DNA of 64,000 bases from Listeria weihenstephanensis (GTDB lineage Bacteria > Bacillota > Bacilli > Lactobacillales > Listeriaceae), in NCBI RefSeq assembly GCF_003534205.1, contig NZ_CP011102.1:2678036-2742035 (forward strand), given 5' to 3'. The translations under genes were made by a program, and so were the position numbers. How positions within the stretch are numbered: the stretch's first letter is position 1; every line of letters begins with the position of its first letter. A model generated the notes under the pieces. The model was not told the DNA's origin. It did not search any database and saw only the letters and a list, made by a program, of their open reading frames with translations. Below, in pieces: positions 18,792-29,663 of this stretch.

Positions 18792-19811
18792 TTAATCACG
18801 CATTTTCGGATCAAACGCATCACGTAAGCCGTCAGCAATTAAGTTAAATGCAATCATGATAATACATAGTACGAGCGTTGGATAAAGAACCATGTACGGT
18901 AAAACTTGCAAGGTCTTGTACCCTTCACTAATAAGCGTTCCAAGAGATGCTTGTGGCGCTGGAATACCTAGTCCGATAAATCCTAAGAAAGCCTCGAAGA
19001 ATATCGCACTCGGAATACTGAACATAACGTTAATAATGATAACGCCTGATAAGTTAGGCAGTAAATGCTTAAATAAAATACTTGGCGTAGAACCACCGAG
19101 CGTTTTAGATGCTAAAACAAACTCTTGATCTTTTAATTTCAAAACTTGCCCACGAACAACCCGGGCCATCGTTATCCAACTGGTCATCGCAATCGCGATA
19201 ATAATCGACATGATACCAGGATCGAGAACGAGTAGCATTAAAATAACGACAACTAAGTTTGGAATCGCCGAAGCAACTTCCAAGATACGTTGCATGAAAT
19301 TATCGACACGACCACCAGAGAAACCAGAGATCATACCGTAAGTTACACCTACAATTAAGTCAAAGAAGGCAGCAACTAAACCAATGAATAAGGATATTTG
19401 CGTTCCTTTCCAAACACGAGTGAATTGGTCACGACCGAGCGTATCCGTCCCAAACCAGTAATACGTGTCTGCTGGTACATTCTTTTGTTTATAAACATCT
19501 ACTTCTTCACCATTGATATTTTGTTTACCATTCCAAAAAGGCATATTATCAAAACCTTGTACTTTCGGCGGTAAAGATGCTTCCGTTGTTGTTTGTTCTT
19601 CAAATGTATAACCCGAAATTAACGGCCCTACAAAAGACATAATGATAATCAAAACTAAAACAATAATGCTGACAAGTGCCGCTTTATTTTTTCTAATTCT
19701 AATCCAAGAATCTTGCATAAAAGTAAGACTTGGACGAAGAATTTTCTCATGTTCTGAGGCATCGATATGTGCGGGTTGAAATAATTCTTTTGAAATTTTT
19801 GGCTCCGTCAT
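18792..19811 (-). CDS. oppC: Oligopeptide ABC transporter permease OppC
   Basis: A 339-residue permease. It has a cytoplasmic N-terminal region, a first membrane segment (about 41-63), an unusually long external loop (about 65-125, PKVQGFDNMPFWNGKQNINGEEV) and five further segments. The EAA loop reads EFVLASKTLGGSTPSILFKHLLPN. Partner of OppB; only 2 bp separate it from oppB. Confidence 0.94.
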   Translation of the reverse strand: MTEPKISKELFQPAHIDASEHEKILRPSLTFMQDSWIRIRKNKAALVSIIVLVLIIIMSFVGPLISGYTFEEQTTTEASLPPKVQGFDNMPFWNGKQNINGEEVDVYKQKNVPADTYYWFGTDTLGRDQFTRVWKGTQISLFIGLVAAFFDLIVGVTYGMISGFSGGRVDNFMQRILEVASAIPNLVVVILMLLVLDPGIMSIIIAIAMTSWITMARVVRGQVLKLKDQEFVLASKTLGGSTPSILFKHLLPNLSGVIIINVMFSIPSAIFFEAFLGFIGLGIPAPQASLGTLISEGYKTLQVLPYMVLYPTLVLCIIMIAFNLIADGLRDAFDPKMRD

Positions 19812-19813
19812 TA

Positions 19814-20740
19814 TTATTTACCTCCCGACACACGGATTCGAGGGTCAATCAATCCGTAAAGAATATCTACCACTAGAATAACGAAAACAAGCATAGCTGC
19901 AAAAAGCAACGTTGTCCCCATGATTACAGGATAGTCATTTGTTTGTATAGCTGAAACGAACTGGCTTCCGATACCTGGAATACCAAAGATATTTTCAATA
20001 ACAAGTGAACCTGTCATTAGCGCAACGGAAAGCGGGCCAATAACTGTGATAAGCGGAATCAGTGCATTACGAATCGCGTGTTTCCATGCAACTTCCACAC
20101 GATTATTCCCTTTGGCTTTGGCCAGTAACACATAATCCGAACCAAACACGTCGATAAGCTCCGTTCTCATAAAACGGGCGGCTGTGGCGAGTGGGAACAT
20201 AGCGAGTGCCAGAGCTGGTAGTATCGTGTATTCAAATGTACCCCAACCAGCAACGGGTAGCCATTCCAATTTTGCACCAATCCAATACTGCAAGAGTGCT
20301 GCGAATACGAATGAAGGAATAGATTTCCCTAATATCGCTATAAAGGTACTCGTATAATCGGGCCATTTATTCTGATACATTGCGGCTATAACACCAAGAA
20401 TAATACCAAATAATAGTCCAAAAACAATAGCTTCTAATGCAATCGTTATCGAAGGCCCTATCAGATTTCCTAGAATTTCAGATACCGGTCTATTGTCCAA
20501 CTGGAAAGATACCCCTAAATCACCGTGTAACAAATCCCCCATGTAGCGAAGATATTGTACTGGCACTGGATCATTTAATCCATATTGATCATTCATAATC
20601 TGAATTTGCTCTGGTGACATTTTTGCTTCATTACGATACGGTGAACCCGGTAGATATTGCATTAAAATGAATGTCACTGTCGCGATAATGAACATCGTAA
20701 TTACCATATACATTAGCCTTTTTAATCCATATTTAATCAT
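19814..20740 (-). CDS. oppB: Oligopeptide ABC transporter permease OppB
   Basis: A 308-residue permease with six membrane segments and the EAA motif YVLLAKAKGNNRVEVAWKHAIRN. Forms the channel with OppC. It is first in the oppBCDF stretch and lies 366 bp downstream of oppA, past a hairpin that may reduce read-through so that OppA is made in excess over the membrane parts. Confidence 0.94.
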   Translation of the reverse strand: MIKYGLKRLMYMVITMFIIATVTFILMQYLPGSPYRNEAKMSPEQIQIMNDQYGLNDPVPVQYLRYMGDLLHGDLGVSFQLDNRPVSEILGNLIGPSITIALEAIVFGLLFGIILGVIAAMYQNKWPDYTSTFIAILGKSIPSFVFAALLQYWIGAKLEWLPVAGWGTFEYTILPALALAMFPLATAARFMRTELIDVFGSDYVLLAKAKGNNRVEVAWKHAIRNALIPLITVIGPLSVALMTGSLVIENIFGIPGIGSQFVSAIQTNDYPVIMGTTLLFAAMLVFVILVVDILYGLIDPRIRVSGGK

Positions 20741-21040
20741 CTCTACACCCCCCGATACAATTTATTTTATAGAATATTTTCTTATTTTATCATAAGCCTG
20801 CAACCATAGCGAGCTTTGTTTTCTAATTAACTGTTTTTTTCTAGCTTTTCATAATGGCTCGATTTATAAAGAGATTCCAGCGATGCTTATTTCATTAAGT
20901 TTAGAACAAATCCCTTTCGTAACAAACACATCAAGCTGTCTAAAAATTCATTTCGAGTATTCTGCAACTCAAGCATAATAAACTGATTTTTTCATTGTTT
21001 ATCATTCGGATATGTAACTAATCCTTATTCATCATCAAAA

Positions 21041-21067
21041 GAGAGAGTATATAGAATATACTCTCTC
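21041..21067 (-). terminator. Hairpin between oppA and oppB (partial terminator)
   Basis: A perfect 12-bp stem GAGAGAGTATAT / ATATACTCTCTC with a 3-base loop, followed on the minus strand by only four T. It is likely to act as an attenuating terminator or 3' stabiliser for oppA mRNA. The remainder of 20741-21040 shows no gene. Confidence 0.6.
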
Positions 21068-21106
21068 AATCAAAGTCAAGCATTTCTTAAATCATATGCG
21101 TTAAAC

Positions 21107-22774
21107 TTATTTTCCAGAGATATACGTGTTTTTGAACGTATAATCAGGACCAAACGCATTTTTTTGTAGATCTTTCACGTATGGTTGTTCCAAGAATGCT
21201 TTCGCACGTTGGTAAAGTGGTTGAATCGCTTGATCTTTTGTGATTAGAATTGGTTCTGCTTTAAGCATTTCGTCCCAACGAGCTTGTGAATCACCAGCAA
21301 GAGCACCTGACGCTTGATCCATGATCTTGTCATAATCTGCGTTAGAATAGCTCATTCTGTTTTGTGTATTGCCTGTTGTGAATAAGTTCAAGAAGGTAGA
21401 TGGATCTTGATAATCTGGTCCCCAAGCACTCATAGAGAAATCATAATCTTGTTTTTGGTCATTTGCTAAACGGATTTTAAATGGTACGTTTTTAAGCGTT
21501 ACTTTCAAGCCAGATAGGTTTTTCTCCCATTGGTTTTGTAAGAATTCACTTGATTTTTTCGCATTTTCTGTATCATCACTTGTAAATTCAAGGTTTAATG
21601 AAGTAACGCCTAGTTCTTTCAAACCTTGTGTCCAAGCTTTTTTCGCTGCATCTAAATCATAAGTTCCAACATCGCCAACTTCATCGCGGTAGTCTTTGTT
21701 ATCTTTAGGATCGAAAGTGAATTTCTTAGGAACTAAACCGTTTGCTGGGATAGAACCGTTTTGTAGAACAGTATCTACATAGCTTTGTTTGTCCATAGAA
21801 AGCGCTAGGGCTGTACGGATGTTTTTGTTCGCAAGTGGTGTTTTCTTACCATTACGTTCTTGGTTAAATTTAATGTAGAATACAGATGACTCTTCTTCTA
21901 CTTTATAGTCGTCTTTACCTTTGTTTTGTGCTGCATATTCAGCTGATAATAGAGCTTTGTCTAATTTACCAGTATTATATAAGTTTACGCTAGTTCCTGG
22001 ATCTTGAACTACTTGTACGTTAATCTTCTTCAGTTTAACAGCTTTTTTATCCCAATATTTATCATTCGGTACGAACGCCCAAGTTTTACCTGTTCCGTTC
22101 CAATCAGTTAATTTGAATGGTCCGTTGTAAAGGATGCTATCGCTATCTAAAGCGTATTTATCGCCTTTACTTTCAACAAACTTTTGGTTAAGTGGGAAGA
22201 ATGTTGGGAATGCTAGTAATGAATCGAAGTAAGCCGTTGGTTGAACCAATGTTACTTCTAATGTATTATCGTCTACTGCTTTGATTCCTAATTCAGAAGG
22301 TTTTTTCTCACCTTTGATGATTTCAGAAGCATTTTGAACTAATCCATCAAATAAGTAAGAATAAGTTGCTGCTGTTGTTGGATCTACGGCACGTTGCCAT
22401 GAGTATACATAATCTTGCGCTGTTACAGGATCTCCATTAGACCATTTTGCATCATCGCGAAGTTTGAATGTATAAACTTTTTTGTCGTCACTAACTGTTG
22501 CTTTCTCAGTAGCGCCTGCAGGTTGAGCTACACCATCTTTATCAAGTGCATACAGACCTTCATTTGTTTGGTTAATTACGTTTAATCCAACTGCATCATC
22601 TGCTTTGGTACTATCCGCTGATGGGATAAGTGCTGATTCCATCAAGTTCAATACTTGCTCCGAATCTTTTGAGCCTCCACTAGATTTGGAATCACTTCCG
22701 CCTCCACATGCTGCTAGTACCACGCTTAGTACTAATGTTAATCCTAAAACTAAAAACAATTTAGATTTTTTCAT
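21107..22774 (-). CDS. oppA: Oligopeptide-binding lipoprotein OppA
   Basis: A 555-residue SBP_bac_5 solute-binding protein. The signal peptide ends in lipobox LAAC (Cys23) followed by GGGSDSKSSGG, so it is anchored to the outer membrane face. Family motifs include YTFKLRDDAKWSNGDPVTAQDYVYSW and the C-terminal DYQDPSTFLNLF. It captures oligopeptides for OppBCDF. A CodY-like box sits 20 bp before the start codon. A paralogue with the same layout lies about 630 bp upstream. Confidence 0.95.
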   Translation of the reverse strand: MKKSKLFLVLGLTLVLSVVLAACGGGSDSKSSGGSKDSEQVLNLMESALIPSADSTKADDAVGLNVINQTNEGLYALDKDGVAQPAGATEKATVSDDKKVYTFKLRDDAKWSNGDPVTAQDYVYSWQRAVDPTTAATYSYLFDGLVQNASEIIKGEKKPSELGIKAVDDNTLEVTLVQPTAYFDSLLAFPTFFPLNQKFVESKGDKYALDSDSILYNGPFKLTDWNGTGKTWAFVPNDKYWDKKAVKLKKINVQVVQDPGTSVNLYNTGKLDKALLSAEYAAQNKGKDDYKVEEESSVFYIKFNQERNGKKTPLANKNIRTALALSMDKQSYVDTVLQNGSIPANGLVPKKFTFDPKDNKDYRDEVGDVGTYDLDAAKKAWTQGLKELGVTSLNLEFTSDDTENAKKSSEFLQNQWEKNLSGLKVTLKNVPFKIRLANDQKQDYDFSMSAWGPDYQDPSTFLNLFTTGNTQNRMSYSNADYDKIMDQASGALAGDSQARWDEMLKAEPILITKDQAIQPLYQRAKAFLEQPYVKDLQKNAFGPDYTFKNTYISGK

Positions 22775-22793
22775 TAGTAAACCTCCCTTTTTT

Positions 22794-22808
22794 ATTTTTC
22801 AGAAAAAT
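22794..22808 (-). promoter_or_regulatory. CodY-like box upstream of oppA
   Basis: ATTTTTCAGAAAAAT, 13 of 15 matches to the CodY consensus AATTTTCWGAAAATT, in the leader just before the start region. CodY commonly represses peptide uptake when branched-chain amino acids are plentiful. Confidence 0.5.
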
Positions 22809-23340
22809 CATTCCGCTTACTATTATACTCTAAAAATTTGAGCTTTGTAAATTATTTTTTCGAAATATACGAAAACAAGGATGAAAGTTATAAGTTATTG
22901 CAAAATTTCCGCAAACTGACACAATTAGCCTATCCCAATGCCAAATGAACATTGTTCTGGTAATCTATCACTTTGTGTGAATCTAGCAATTATCTTTTCC
23001 CTTTTATTAAGTTTTCTGAATAAATAAATCGATTAAAATAATATGATCCAATGCTCCACTGTTTCAAACACGTTATGTACTCGAAAACAATTTTATTTTT
23101 GAATGTATAATATTTAGTCGAAATACAATCCACTAACTTTTAGTAGGATTATATTTATTTATATACTTTTTTTCGTCATCTGTCTACATAAATACACTAA
23201 AAAATAAAAAAACTTTAACAAAAAATTTACAAAGTGTTTATATAAGCCATTTCCAAGCTATCTCTCAATGACAGAAAATTTAACTAGTTTTGTTAGATAT
23301 TCGCGCTGATGAGGGTTTCATTTCCATTTATTCTTTATAG
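22809..23340. other. Long AT-rich region between the two oppA genes
   Basis: About 530 bp with no convincing open frame on either strand and very AT-rich sequence (for example around 23160-23240). It presumably carries the oppA promoter and leader. No RNA family is recognised. Confidence 0.4.
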
Positions 23341-23344
23341 AAGG

Positions 23345-23390
23345 AAGGCGAAGTACCTCTCCCTAATAATAGGAGAAATACTTCGCCTTT
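23345..23390 (-). terminator. Terminator after the second oppA gene
   Basis: AAAGGCGAAGTA pairs with TACTTCGCCTT on the minus strand around a long loop, 11 bp after the stop codon. Confidence 0.75.
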
Positions 23391-23400
23391 AAGCCCTTGT

Positions 23401-25059
23401 TTATTTAATCTCAATCCACTGATAAGAATACGGTGCGCCGAATAGATGCGAAACGAAACCTGTCATTTTTGGATTTTGTAGTGCTGCTACGCCATTTTGA
23501 TAAAGTGGTGCTACGCCCGTATCTTGTTCGATGAGAATTTTCTCTGCTTGTAGAAGTGCTTTCCAACGTTCTTCTGGTTTTGTTGCTAGTGTTGTTGCTG
23601 CTTCTTTTAGCAATTTGTCGTATTCTGGGTTCGAATAGCTTGAACGGTTATAGCTACTTGTTGTTTCGAATACGCCAAGGAATGTGGATGGATCTTGATA
23701 ATCCGGGCCCCAACGTGCTAGTTGTAGTTCGTAATCTTGTGTTTCATCCAATTTCAAACGTGATTTGTATGGCACTGTTTTGATGTTTATTTTTAGGCCA
23801 TCTAGACTTGTTTGAAGTTCGTTTTGGATGTATTCGGACATTTTTTTACTGAATTCTTGGTCGTCGCTAAGGAACTCAAGTGTAATACTGTCTTGTCCTA
23901 GTTCTTGTTTTGCTTTCTTCCAGTATTCTTGTGCTTTAGCTTTATCATACGTTAATAGATCGCCGTTTTCTTTGCGGAAATCTTCTTTTGTTTCAGGATT
24001 AAAGGTGAACTTCGATGGTACGAGCCCGTCAATTGGTTCAGAACCGTTGGCAAGGACAGTATCCACCATCGTTTCTTTGTCTATCACAGTTGCGATAGCT
24101 TTACGTGCATTTTCATTGGCAAAAATGGTCGCTTTACCATCTAGCTTCTGATTAAATTTGAGGAAATAAACGAAAGCATCTAGATTGGACGTGAAATCTT
24201 TATCGCTTTGTTTTTGTTTCGCGTAATCACCGGAAAGTGTCGCGCGGTCAAGTTTGCCTGTTGTATATAAGTTTACAGCGCTTCCTGGATCTTTGATTAC
24301 TTGCAGATTGATTTTATCTAACTTAATATCGCCTTTGTTCCAATACTTATTGTTCTTTTCATACGACCATGATTTGCTGGTGTTGTTCCAGTCTTTCATC
24401 GTGAACGCACCGTTATAAATCATATGCTCGCTATCTTTGGCGTAGTCTTTACCTTGTTTCTCAACATATTCTTCATTTTGTGGATAGAATGTTGGGAATG
24501 TTAGTAGCGAATGGAAATATGGAACTGGTTGTTCTAGCGTTACTTCGAGTGTGTTATCATCAATTGCTTTTACGCCAAGTTCTTCTGGCTTCATTTCACC
24601 GTTTGTAATTTTTGTTGCATTTTTAACTACACCACTGAAAATAACGGCGTATTCTGCAGCTGTTTTCGGATCTACTATTTTTCTCCAAGAATATACGAAA
24701 TCTTTCGCGGTAACGGATGTGCCGTTTGACCATTTAGCATCATCACGTAATTTGATCGTGTAAACCGTTTGGTCATCATTAATTTCGGGATCTGCTTTCG
24801 CTACACCTGGTTGTACTTGATCATCTTTATCCAAATAATACAAGCCTTCGAACACCGTGTTTTGAGCCGTAAAACTAACACCGTCTGTTCCTTTTTTAGA
24901 ATCCATCGATGGAATTTCAGCTGATTCCATTAGATTTACCGTTTTCTTGCCTGATGTGCTGACTTCATCTTTGCTTGTATCTCCGCCTCCACATGCCACA
25001 AGTACTGCGGTCATGATAGTGAGCATCAATAGCAAGCCCCAATTTTTCTTCAACTTCAT
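23401..25059 (-). CDS. Second oligopeptide-binding lipoprotein (OppA paralogue)
   Basis: A 552-residue protein clearly paralogous to the adjacent OppA throughout (shared YTIKLRDDAKWSNGTSVTAKDFVYSWR, VKAIDDNTLEVTLEQP, DYQDPSTFLGVF). Signal peptide and lipobox (LVACGGGD) are intact. It has its own terminator and its own CodY-like box, so it forms a separate unit and probably feeds the same OppBCDF channel with a different peptide range. No truncation is seen. Confidence 0.92.
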   Translation of the reverse strand: MKLKKNWGLLLMLTIMTAVLVACGGGDTSKDEVSTSGKKTVNLMESAEIPSMDSKKGTDGVSFTAQNTVFEGLYYLDKDDQVQPGVAKADPEINDDQTVYTIKLRDDAKWSNGTSVTAKDFVYSWRKIVDPKTAAEYAVIFSGVVKNATKITNGEMKPEELGVKAIDDNTLEVTLEQPVPYFHSLLTFPTFYPQNEEYVEKQGKDYAKDSEHMIYNGAFTMKDWNNTSKSWSYEKNNKYWNKGDIKLDKINLQVIKDPGSAVNLYTTGKLDRATLSGDYAKQKQSDKDFTSNLDAFVYFLKFNQKLDGKATIFANENARKAIATVIDKETMVDTVLANGSEPIDGLVPSKFTFNPETKEDFRKENGDLLTYDKAKAQEYWKKAKQELGQDSITLEFLSDDQEFSKKMSEYIQNELQTSLDGLKINIKTVPYKSRLKLDETQDYELQLARWGPDYQDPSTFLGVFETTSSYNRSSYSNPEYDKLLKEAATTLATKPEERWKALLQAEKILIEQDTGVAPLYQNGVAALQNPKMTGFVSHLFGAPYSYQWIEIK

Positions 25060-25104
25060 AAATAACCCTCTCCCTTTTTCAAGTGTAGAATTACTATATA
25101 CTAT

Positions 25105-25119
25105 TTTTTCAGAAAAATA
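25105..25119 (-). promoter_or_regulatory. CodY-like box upstream of the second oppA
   Basis: TTTTTTCAGAAAAAT, nearly the same palindrome at nearly the same distance from the start codon as in the first oppA leader. Confidence 0.5.
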
Positions 25120-25302
25120 AAGCAGTTTTTATAAATTCGATTAATTTAATTTTATTATATAAATGCAAATACCTTGCGCGCGTTAGTCTTTTGCTGTGTT
25201 AAAGTTTTTTGAATTTATTTCGCTATTATGCTGGATTGAATAGTTTTTTTACTTTATTTATGATAAAGTGGAGAGAGAATTTTTGATTGGAAGGTGACAT
25301 TT

Positions 25303-25653
25303 TTGCTCAAGCGTGTAACAATTTTTGCAGTCATTCAAGAGATTTTAATATTTTTTATTATGCTTACTTTTTATTGGCAAGTTTCACTGCTTTACTACAT
25401 CAACGTTTCCTTTATCGTAGCTGCGATTGTATTTCTCGTCGGTTTGATACTGTATATTATGCAATCTGGTTTCTTTGACTTGATCCATACTGGGATGCGA
25501 AAAGTGACTCGGAGAATGCGTCGGGAAGAGGAAAATGAGTTTGCTGATGTGCCTTTGTCGAAATTGGTGAATGTTGGTTATCTTAGTTTGTTGTATAGCT
25601 CGCTTGTCGTGCTTGCTACGAGCTTTATTGCCCTCGGTTTTTACTATAGTTAA
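25303..25653 (+). CDS. DUF3899-type small membrane protein
   Basis: About 116 residues with three membrane segments: one near the N-terminus (IFAVIQEILIFFIMLTFYW), one at about 35-55 and one at the C-terminal end. A basic stretch (MRKVTRRMRREEEN) lies between the second and third. The likely start is TTG 25303 (six bases after GGAAGGTG); GTG 25294 overlaps that site. The layout fits DUF3899, a Bacillales family of unknown function, and the gene occupies the same place before trpS as in L. monocytogenes. Confidence 0.7.
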   Translation: MLKRVTIFAVIQEILIFFIMLTFYWQVSLLYYINVSFIVAAIVFLVGLILYIMQSGFFDLIHTGMRKVTRRMRREEENEFADVPLSKLVNVGYLSLLYSSLVVLATSFIALGFYYS

Positions 25654-25657
25654 AGCA

Positions 25658-25686
25658 TTGACGGCTAGTCTATTTCTTGCTATTAT
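25658..25686 (+). promoter_or_regulatory. Sigma-A promoter for the trpS leader
   Basis: TTGACG (25658-25663), 17 bp spacer, TATTAT (25681-25686), directly before the T-box leader. Confidence 0.75.
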
Positions 25687-25689
25687 GAG

Positions 25690-26985
<1,296 letters not shown>

Positions 26986-26991
26986 TACGCA

Positions 26992-27037
26992 GAAAAATCC
27001 CGTCACGACTTTGAGCTGTGACGGGATTTTGATTTTT
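26992..27037. terminator. Bidirectional terminator between trpS and ohr
   Basis: ATCCCGTCAC / GTGACGGGAT stem with T-rich tracts on both sides. It overlaps the ohr stop codon. Confidence 0.85.
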
Positions 27038-27452
27038 AGATGATGTTTAGTTCTACTTCGATGTTGCCACGCGTTGCTTTCGAGTATGGACAAACTTGAT
27101 GTGCGGTTTCTACTAATTTTTGCGCCGTTTCTTTGTCTACGCCTTCGATATGAACGTCTAGCACTACACCGATTTTGAAACCATTGTCTTCTGGATCGCT
27201 GTATAAAGATACTGTTCCTTCGACTGTGCTTGGTGCTTCTATTTTTTGTTTGGACATGACAAGTTCTAATGCACTGTTAAAACACGCTGAGTAGCCGGCT
27301 GCGAATAATTGTTCTGGATTTGAGCCTGAACCGCCCTCTCCGCCTAATTCTTTTGGTGATACGATATCTTGGAAGAAAATATTATCTGGAGAATGTACTT
27401 CCCCTTTACGTCCGCCGGTATTGATTACTGTTGTTTCATATAATTTTTTCAT
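27036..27452 (-). CDS. ohr: Organic hydroperoxide resistance protein Ohr
   Basis: A 138-residue OsmC/Ohr-family thiol peroxidase that reduces organic hydroperoxides, usually with lipoylated protein as reductant. Both catalytic cysteines are present (YSACFNSAL and HQVCPYS). The N-terminus MKKLYETTVINTGGRKGEV is typical. It follows ohrR, overlapping it by 17 bp, with GGAGG before its ATG. Confidence 0.95.
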   Translation of the reverse strand: MKKLYETTVINTGGRKGEVHSPDNIFFQDIVSPKELGGEGGSGSNPEQLFAAGYSACFNSALELVMSKQKIEAPSTVEGTVSLYSDPEDNGFKIGVVLDVHIEGVDKETAQKLVETAHQVCPYSKATRGNIEVELNII

Positions 27453-27900
27453 TTTTTATTCCTCCATTATTTTCTTGTATTTTGGTCGTCAATTCCTGTA
27501 CTCCCTGAAGCATCTGTAAGTAATCTTCTTGCGTGAAGGCGAGCTTGGCAATACAGTCATCCACACTCTCTAAAACGGCTTGCTTCATGTCTTTTGCTTT
27601 CTCGGTAAGTTCGATGTAAACTTTTCGTTCATCGTCTTTACTACGTGATCGTTTGACCCATTCCATGTTTTCCATTCGTTTCAACATCGGCGTTAAGGTT
27701 CCGCTGTCGAGCGCGAGATGGCTTCCTAGTTCTTTAACTAACTGTTTTGGCTCTTCCCAAAGCGCTAAGAGAACTAGATATTGTGGATAAGTAAGTTGAA
27801 AAGGTTCCAATGCCTGTCGGTAAAATTTTGTAAATTCGCGTGAGGCAGTATAAATAGAAAAGCATAGTTGTTCTTCTAGGATTCGTTTTTGGCTGGCCAT
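27436..27900 (-). CDS. ohrR: OhrR, MarR-family organic peroxide sensor
   Basis: A 154-residue MarR-type repressor. The reactive cysteine is Cys13 in LEEQLCFSIYTASREFTKFY, and the winged HTH (about 60-100, ALDSGTLTPMLKRME) is standard. Peroxide oxidation of Cys13 releases the operator. First gene of ohrR-ohr; its own palindromic operator lies just upstream. AGGAGG precedes ATG 27900. Confidence 0.94.
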   Translation of the reverse strand: MASQKRILEEQLCFSIYTASREFTKFYRQALEPFQLTYPQYLVLLALWEEPKQLVKELGSHLALDSGTLTPMLKRMENMEWVKRSRSKDDERKVYIELTEKAKDMKQAVLESVDDCIAKLAFTQEDYLQMLQGVQELTTKIQENNGGIKNEKII

Positions 27901-27912
27901 GATTCTTCCTCC

Positions 27913-27940
27913 TATTTAATTTGTGCGCAATTTAATTGTA
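27913..27940 (-). promoter_or_regulatory. OhrR operator
   Basis: On the minus strand TACAATTAAATTGCGCACAA and the following AATTAAATA form an AT-rich palindrome very close to the B. subtilis ohrA operator (TACAATTAAATTGTATACAA, from memory). It lies between the candidate promoter and ohrR, implying autoregulation. Confidence 0.7.
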
Positions 27941-27973
27941 AGCTATTCATTATGAAAAAGCTATTTTTTTGCT

Positions 27974-28012
27974 CAAAAAAAGGAGATATCTCAAAATCAG
28001 ATATCTCCTTTT
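27974..28012 (-). terminator. Terminator after fabF
   Basis: AAAAGGAGATATCT / AGATATCTCCTTTT stem followed by a run of T on the minus strand. Confidence 0.85.
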
Positions 28013-28018
28013 GTCGTA

Positions 28019-29257
28019 TTATTGATATTTCTTGAAAACAAGTGTTGCGTTATGTCCACCAAAACCAAAGGAATTGGACATTGCCACATCCACATTCATT
28101 TCGCGGGCTACGTTTGGAACGTAGTCTAAATCGCAAACTGGATCTGGATTATTTAAATGAATCGTTGGAGGCACTACACTGTCGCGGATTGCGAGTACAC
28201 TGAAGATCGCTTCAATACCGCCAGATGCGCCTAGTGTATGACCTGTCATTGATTTTGTAGAGCTAATCGCTAGTTTTTTAGCATGCTCGCCAAAAACTGT
28301 TTTGATTGCTTGTGTTTCGTAATCATCGTTGTATGGCGTGCTTGTACCGTGGGCATTGATATAATCTACGCCATCGATTCCAATTTGAGCGTCATTTAGC
28401 GCCATTTGCATCGAACGAGCGGCACCTTCTCCGCCTGGAGCTGGAGCAGTAATATGGTAGGCGTCACCAGTCGCGCCGTAACCAACCACTTCGGCATAAA
28501 TTTTAGCACCGCGGGCTTTGGCATGTTCTAGCTCTTCTAAAATAAAGATCCCAGCGCCTTCGCCGATGATAAAACCGTCGCGATCCACGTCGAATGGACG
28601 GCAAGCTGTTTCTGGATCTGGATTCAGTGACAAGGCTTTATTGGCAACGAAGCCTGCAACGGACATTTTCGTGATTGGCGCCTCAGCACCACCGGTAATC
28701 ATCACGTCAGCATCGCCGCGTTGGATGACTTTAAAAGCATCACCAATCGAGTTCGTAGCTGTAGCACAAGCCGTTACTGTCGCTGAATTGATTCCTTTTG
28801 CGCCGTGACGAATCGACACTTGACCACTCGCCATATCGGGAATCATCATTGGCACGAAAAATGGGCTAACGCGGCGGTGACCACGATTTAAAAAGACCTC
28901 ATATTGCGTTTCAAACGTTTCCATACCACCGATTCCTGAACCAATCCAAACACCAACGCGCTCGGCATTCGAATCATCAATTGTCAAACCAGCATCGGCA
29001 ACCGCCATATCCGAACTTGCAATCGCATAATGCGTGAAGCGGTCCATTTTGCGAGCATCTTTTTTCTCAATATACTTCTCAATATCAAAATCCTTCAGTT
29101 CCGCAGCTATTTTAACTGGGAAATCATCGCGATTAAGTCGTGTAAGTTCAGCAACACCATTCACACCTTTTTTGGCATTTTCCCAAGCTGTTTTGGCGTC
29201 ATTACCTATTGGAGTAACAGCACCAACACCCGTTACTACGACACGTTTGTTCTCCAT
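28019..29257 (-). CDS. fabF: 3-oxoacyl-[acyl-carrier-protein] synthase II
   Basis: A 412-residue condensing enzyme that elongates acyl-ACP with malonyl-ACP in type II fatty acid synthesis. The catalytic Cys is in [15 protein letters not shown]; the two histidines are in [11 protein letters not shown] and [15 protein letters not shown]. Start is ATG 29257, eight bases from GAGGAG; an adjacent ATG at 29260 is too close. It follows fabH but about 400 bp separate them, with a hairpin element and a candidate promoter between, so it is probably also transcribed separately. Confidence 0.96.
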   Translation of the reverse strand: MENKRVVVTGVGAVTPIGNDAKTAWENAKKGVNGVAELTRLNRDDFPVKIAAELKDFDIEKYIEKKDARKMDRFTHYAIASSDMAVADAGLTIDDSNAERVGVWIGSGIGGMETFETQYEVFLNRGHRRVSPFFVPMMIPDMASGQVSIRHGAKGINSATVTACATATNSIGDAFKVIQRGDADVMITGGAEAPITKMSVAGFVANKALSLNPDPETACRPFDVDRDGFIIGEGAGIFILEELEHAKARGAKIYAEVVGYGATGDAYHITAPAPGGEGAARSMQMALNDAQIGIDGVDYINAHGTSTPYNDDYETQAIKTVFGEHAKKLAISSTKSMTGHTLGASGGIEAIFSVLAIRDSVVPPTIHLNNPDPVCDLDYVPNVAREMNVDVAMSNSFGFGGHNATLVFKKYQ

Positions 29258-29375
29258 CATTTCATCTCCTCTTCTACCATTATCACATACAAAATAACTT
29301 CCACTAATATTAGCAGTAGTTGGTCCTACGAAAAATTACTATTACCACATAACAAAAATATAAAAAGACACCCTC

Positions 29376-29390
29376 ATTATATCATAAATG
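29376..29390 (-). promoter_or_regulatory. Candidate extended -10 promoter for fabF
   Basis: On the minus strand TGATATAAT (TATAAT at 29381-29376) forms an extended -10; no good -35 is visible. It would give a leader of about 110 nt. Confidence 0.4.
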
Positions 29391-29516
29391 AAAGTCAATT
29401 TCTTAAAAAGTTAGCATTTGCGCGTAAACAAACTACTAAACTTACAACAAAATTAAGAGCTACCGAGAATTTGGAATTAAATTGGTATCTGGGTAGCCTA
29501 CTTATTCTGATTTAAA

Positions 29517-29639
29517 CAAATTGAGCGAAAGCGTTTGTATTCTGCAAGTTTGGTGGAAGCCGGAAGCGGAGTGTACGACTTGTACATGAGAACCGGAAGT
29601 CCACCAAACTTGCAGAATGCGAGCGTTTGTCGCCAATTT
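29517..29639. repeat. Hairpin element A: variable arms, conserved core
   Basis: A perfect 19-bp inverted repeat (29539-29557 and 29600-29618, arm ATTCTGCAAGTTTGGTGGA) encloses a 42-nt core. Outer AAATTG...CAATTT arms extend the stem. The core segment 29563-29597 matches element B (36351-36385) at 31 of 35 positions, while the arms of A and B are unrelated. It starts 25 bp after the fabH stop on the same strand. Confidence 0.85.
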
Positions 29640-29663
29640 ATCCAAGGTAGACATAAATTCTAT

